A stretch of DNA of 8,574 nucleotides, from the NCBI GenBank assembly GCA_012026715.1, contig VEPB01000492.1, positions 1 through 8,574 on the forward strand, written 5' to 3'. This DNA is from Methylococcaceae bacterium (GTDB lineage Bacteria; Pseudomonadota; Gammaproteobacteria; Methylococcales; Methylococcaceae). The translations under genes and the position numbers were made by a program. The notes below the pieces were generated by a model that made no database searches, was not told the DNA's origin, and saw only the letters and a program-made list of their open reading frames with translations. Position 1 is the first letter of the stretch; each line of letters starts with the position of its first letter. Below, in pieces: positions 7,446 through 8,574 of the stretch.

Positions 7446-7583
7446 CGGCGGAAACTAAATCCCCGTTCCCCATAACCAAATGCGGTCCCCGACATCCTCA
7501 AATCCTTTGTCGGGTTTCATACCCATGAAGAATCAAGAGCCGATCAAGCCGCCCATTCCGGCTTTCAAGGAGGATCAAAGCTC
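7412..7583 (-). ncRNA. Predicted ~170-nt small RNA, CRP-type promoter, GGA-rich
   Basis: Not recognised as a known RNA family; predicted from structure and context. Transcription would begin about 7583 below a CRP-type promoter and end at the U-tract of the terminator. Read 5' to 3' on the minus strand: an unpaired CCTCCTT (7573-7567), complementary to Shine-Dalgarno sequences; hairpin 1, AAGCCG/CGGCTT (7564-7559 with 7551-7546) with a 7-nt loop; hairpin 2, CCCGACA/TGTCGGG (7514-7508 with 7494-7488) with a 13-nt loop carrying two GGA motifs; an open GGGGA-rich stretch; then the terminator hairpin. Seven GGA triplets occur (plus-strand positions 7557, 7503, 7495, 7486, 7467, 7460, 7438), more than the two to four I would expect. 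A CsrA/RsmA-binding RNA or an antisense regulator is possible. The alternative is that this is only the 3' untranslated tail of the unknown gene to the right. A 23-codon frame (7526-7455) lies inside but has no ribosome site. Confidence 0.5.
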
Positions 7584-7590
7584 GTGATTG

Positions 7591-7632
7591 ATTGTAGACC
7601 GCTCGTTCGACGTCAGTGTGATCTACATCACA
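7591..7632 (-). promoter_or_regulatory. CRP-family site and -10 box in class II arrangement
   Basis: TGTGATCTACATCACA (7617-7632, plus strand) fits TGTGA-N6-TCACA exactly and departs from a perfect palindrome at one base pair. On the minus strand it is followed by TACAAT (7596-7591), 5 of 6 matches to the -10 consensus. With a start at G 7583 the site is centred at -41.5, overlapping a poor -35 (ACACTG), which is the textbook layout of an activator-dependent class II promoter. In the other direction the site faces only the 3' end of the unknown gene, antisense to it. The organism's regulator is not in the window. Confidence 0.65.
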
Positions 7633-7695
7633 TTCCGGACAGCAAATCGAACAATTCCCCTCACCCCAGACATAACCCGATTCCTCATCACGCAT

Positions 7696-8574
7696 CTAGA
7701 GGCGCTGCAGCCACCCGCCATCGATGTGGCAATCGCCGAATTCCGGATGTTCCAGCACATTCTGGCGAAAATCCCGCAGCATGGGACTTTGCAGTGAAAG
7801 CCGGCTGACCTTGCCGCCATCGAACTGGAACTCCAGGGCACCGCCCTTGGCCAACGGGCTATCGGGACCCGTTGCAAACAACATGATCGCCACATTCTTG
7901 ACCGGCCTGCCCTGCTCGAAGGCGGGATGGGCGCAACTGAACTCGGTGACCTTCAGCGCCGAAAAAGCCTGCGCCAACTGCTGGGCAGTGACTGCGACGC
8001 CTTCACCGGGCAGCACAGCCACACCGAGACTCTGTTCCAGGCCGAAGTTACCCAGATGATTTTGCATCAGCACCGACCCCTGAGACTGGCCCATTGCGAG
8101 CAGCGGATAGAGTTGCCGTTCCATTTCACCCACATTGGCATTGCGAAGCGCCGCCGCCAATTGCCGCTCGATCGACTGGATGGCGCCGAAGTAGGCTTCC
8201 TTCTCCTGCACCTGCTGCAGGGTGGTGCTCCAGTCCTGTTCGCCATTCACCGCGAGCCCCATGCGCTTCATGGCTTCGTAGTCGGCCGCCACCAGGCAAC
8301 CAGCGAAATTGCGGGCGCGGAATTGCTGCAACTGAGTGGCCCTGAGACTCTCAGCCAAAGCCCGCTGCCCGGTCGTGTTGTAGCTCTTCCAGTCTGGCGA
8401 CTTGTCCAGAAAGTAATACAGCAGGGCATTCCGGTCGAAGCTGTTGAACCCCAGATCCTTGAGTAACACCTTGAATTTACGGCACTGCTGCTCCACTTCG
8501 CGATAGTTGCCCCAATCGGGCTGCAGATTGGGTCTGACGCCGTCCTCCGCCTGTTGGACCAAGCGTTCCAATTC
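7696..8574 (-). CDS. Unrecognised protein, C-terminal 292 residues (cut by window edge)
   Basis: The frame is open to the right edge (first visible codon GAA at 8574-8572) and ends at TAG (7698-7696), so the true start lies outside. The TTG at 8571 is unlikely to be the start because the frame runs on past it with no stop. I do not recognise the family. The first two thirds look alpha-helical and rich in Q, A, L and charged residues, for example TTLQQVQEKEAYFGAIQSIE and LRNANVGEMERQLYPLLAMG, which could form coiled or helical-repeat structure. The last third looks beta-rich: VKNVAIMLFATG, ALEFQFDGGKVSRLSLQSP, ending FGDCHIDGGWLQRL. There are four scattered cysteines and no membrane segment in the visible part. 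Base use resembles its neighbours. Its mRNA could end at the terminator about 250 bp downstream. Confidence 0.75.
   Translation of the reverse strand, partial: ELERLVQQAEDGVRPNLQPDWGNYREVEQQCRKFKVLLKDLGFNSFDRNALLYYFLDKSPDWKSYNTTGQRALAESLRATQLQQFRARNFAGCLVAADYEAMKRMGLAVNGEQDWSTTLQQVQEKEAYFGAIQSIERQLAAALRNANVGEMERQLYPLLAMGQSQGSVLMQNHLGNFGLEQSLGVAVLPGEGVAVTAQQLAQAFSALKVTEFSCAHPAFEQGRPVKNVAIMLFATGPDSPLAKGGALEFQFDGGKVSRLSLQSPMLRDFRQNVLEHPEFGDCHIDGGWLQRL

Noticed and set aside
7498..7695. Minus-strand 65-codon frame just after the unknown gene
   Set aside because: It starts just past that gene's stop codon, has no clear Shine-Dalgarno, runs through the CRP site, -10 box and hairpins, and has no recognisable motif, although its cysteine cluster (CSICCPEC) was considered as a possible metal site.
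7567..7808. Plus-strand AAGGAGG (7567-7573) followed by GTG at 7584, opening a 74-codon frame
   Set aside because: The ribosome-like motif is good, but the frame runs antisense into the unknown gene and its product is rich in P, R, H and N with no family likeness. The same bases on the minus strand fit the sRNA anti-SD stretch better.
1..8574. CRISPR arrays, tRNA or rRNA genes, insertion sequences, prophage or defence genes
   Set aside because: No regular repeats, transposase motifs, cloverleaf sequences or such domains were seen on reading both strands.

Overview
The window looks like chromosome from an aerobic gammaproteobacterial methanotroph (Methylococcales, probably Methylococcaceae type Ib). 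The main reason is the left edge, which carries the first 64 codons of pmoC, encoding a subunit of particulate methane monooxygenase, on the minus strand. The high-GC base use and the Ndh, RelA and GlgX sequences also fit a gammaproteobacterium. No phage, IS, CRISPR, tRNA or rRNA was seen, so this is mostly ordinary core chromosome.

Layout, left to right. pmoC (minus, cut by the edge, so any following pmo genes lie outside) is divergent from glgX (plus), which encodes a glycogen/isoamylase-type debranching enzyme. The 299 bp between them holds a candidate glgX promoter and, nearer pmoC, an inverted repeat and a helically phased direct repeat that could be operators. glgX converges on relA (minus), a ppGpp synthetase of the RelA type: the EFDD synthetase motif is intact and the hydrolase HD motif is missing. 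relA is divergent from a stand-alone CHAD-domain protein (plus), a family linked to polyphosphate granules. Then comes ndh (plus), a type II NADH:quinone oxidoreductase and clear orthologue of E. coli Ndh. The right end is the C-terminal part of an unrecognised protein on the minus strand, cut by the edge.

The most interesting stretch is the 317-bp gap between ndh and that unknown gene. It contains, all reading on the minus strand: a near-perfect CRP-family site (TGTGA-N6-TCACA); a TACAAT -10 box placed so that the site is centred at about -41.5, the class II activator arrangement; two small hairpins; and a strong intrinsic terminator with an 11-bp stem and a U-tract. Together these predict a ~170-nt small RNA made under control of a CRP-like regulator. 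The predicted RNA has seven GGA motifs, two of them in one hairpin loop that resembles the CsrA/RsmA consensus, and a CCUCCUU anti-Shine-Dalgarno stretch near its 5' end. It could therefore be a CsrA-sequestering RNA, an antisense-type regulator, or both. This is inference from sequence pattern only.

Functionally the genes cover methane oxidation (pmoC), carbon storage (glgX), the stringent response (relA), polyphosphate (CHAD) and respiratory NADH oxidation (ndh). Their closeness suggests an energy- and storage-related neighbourhood, but only CHAD-ndh has operon-like spacing (49 bp).
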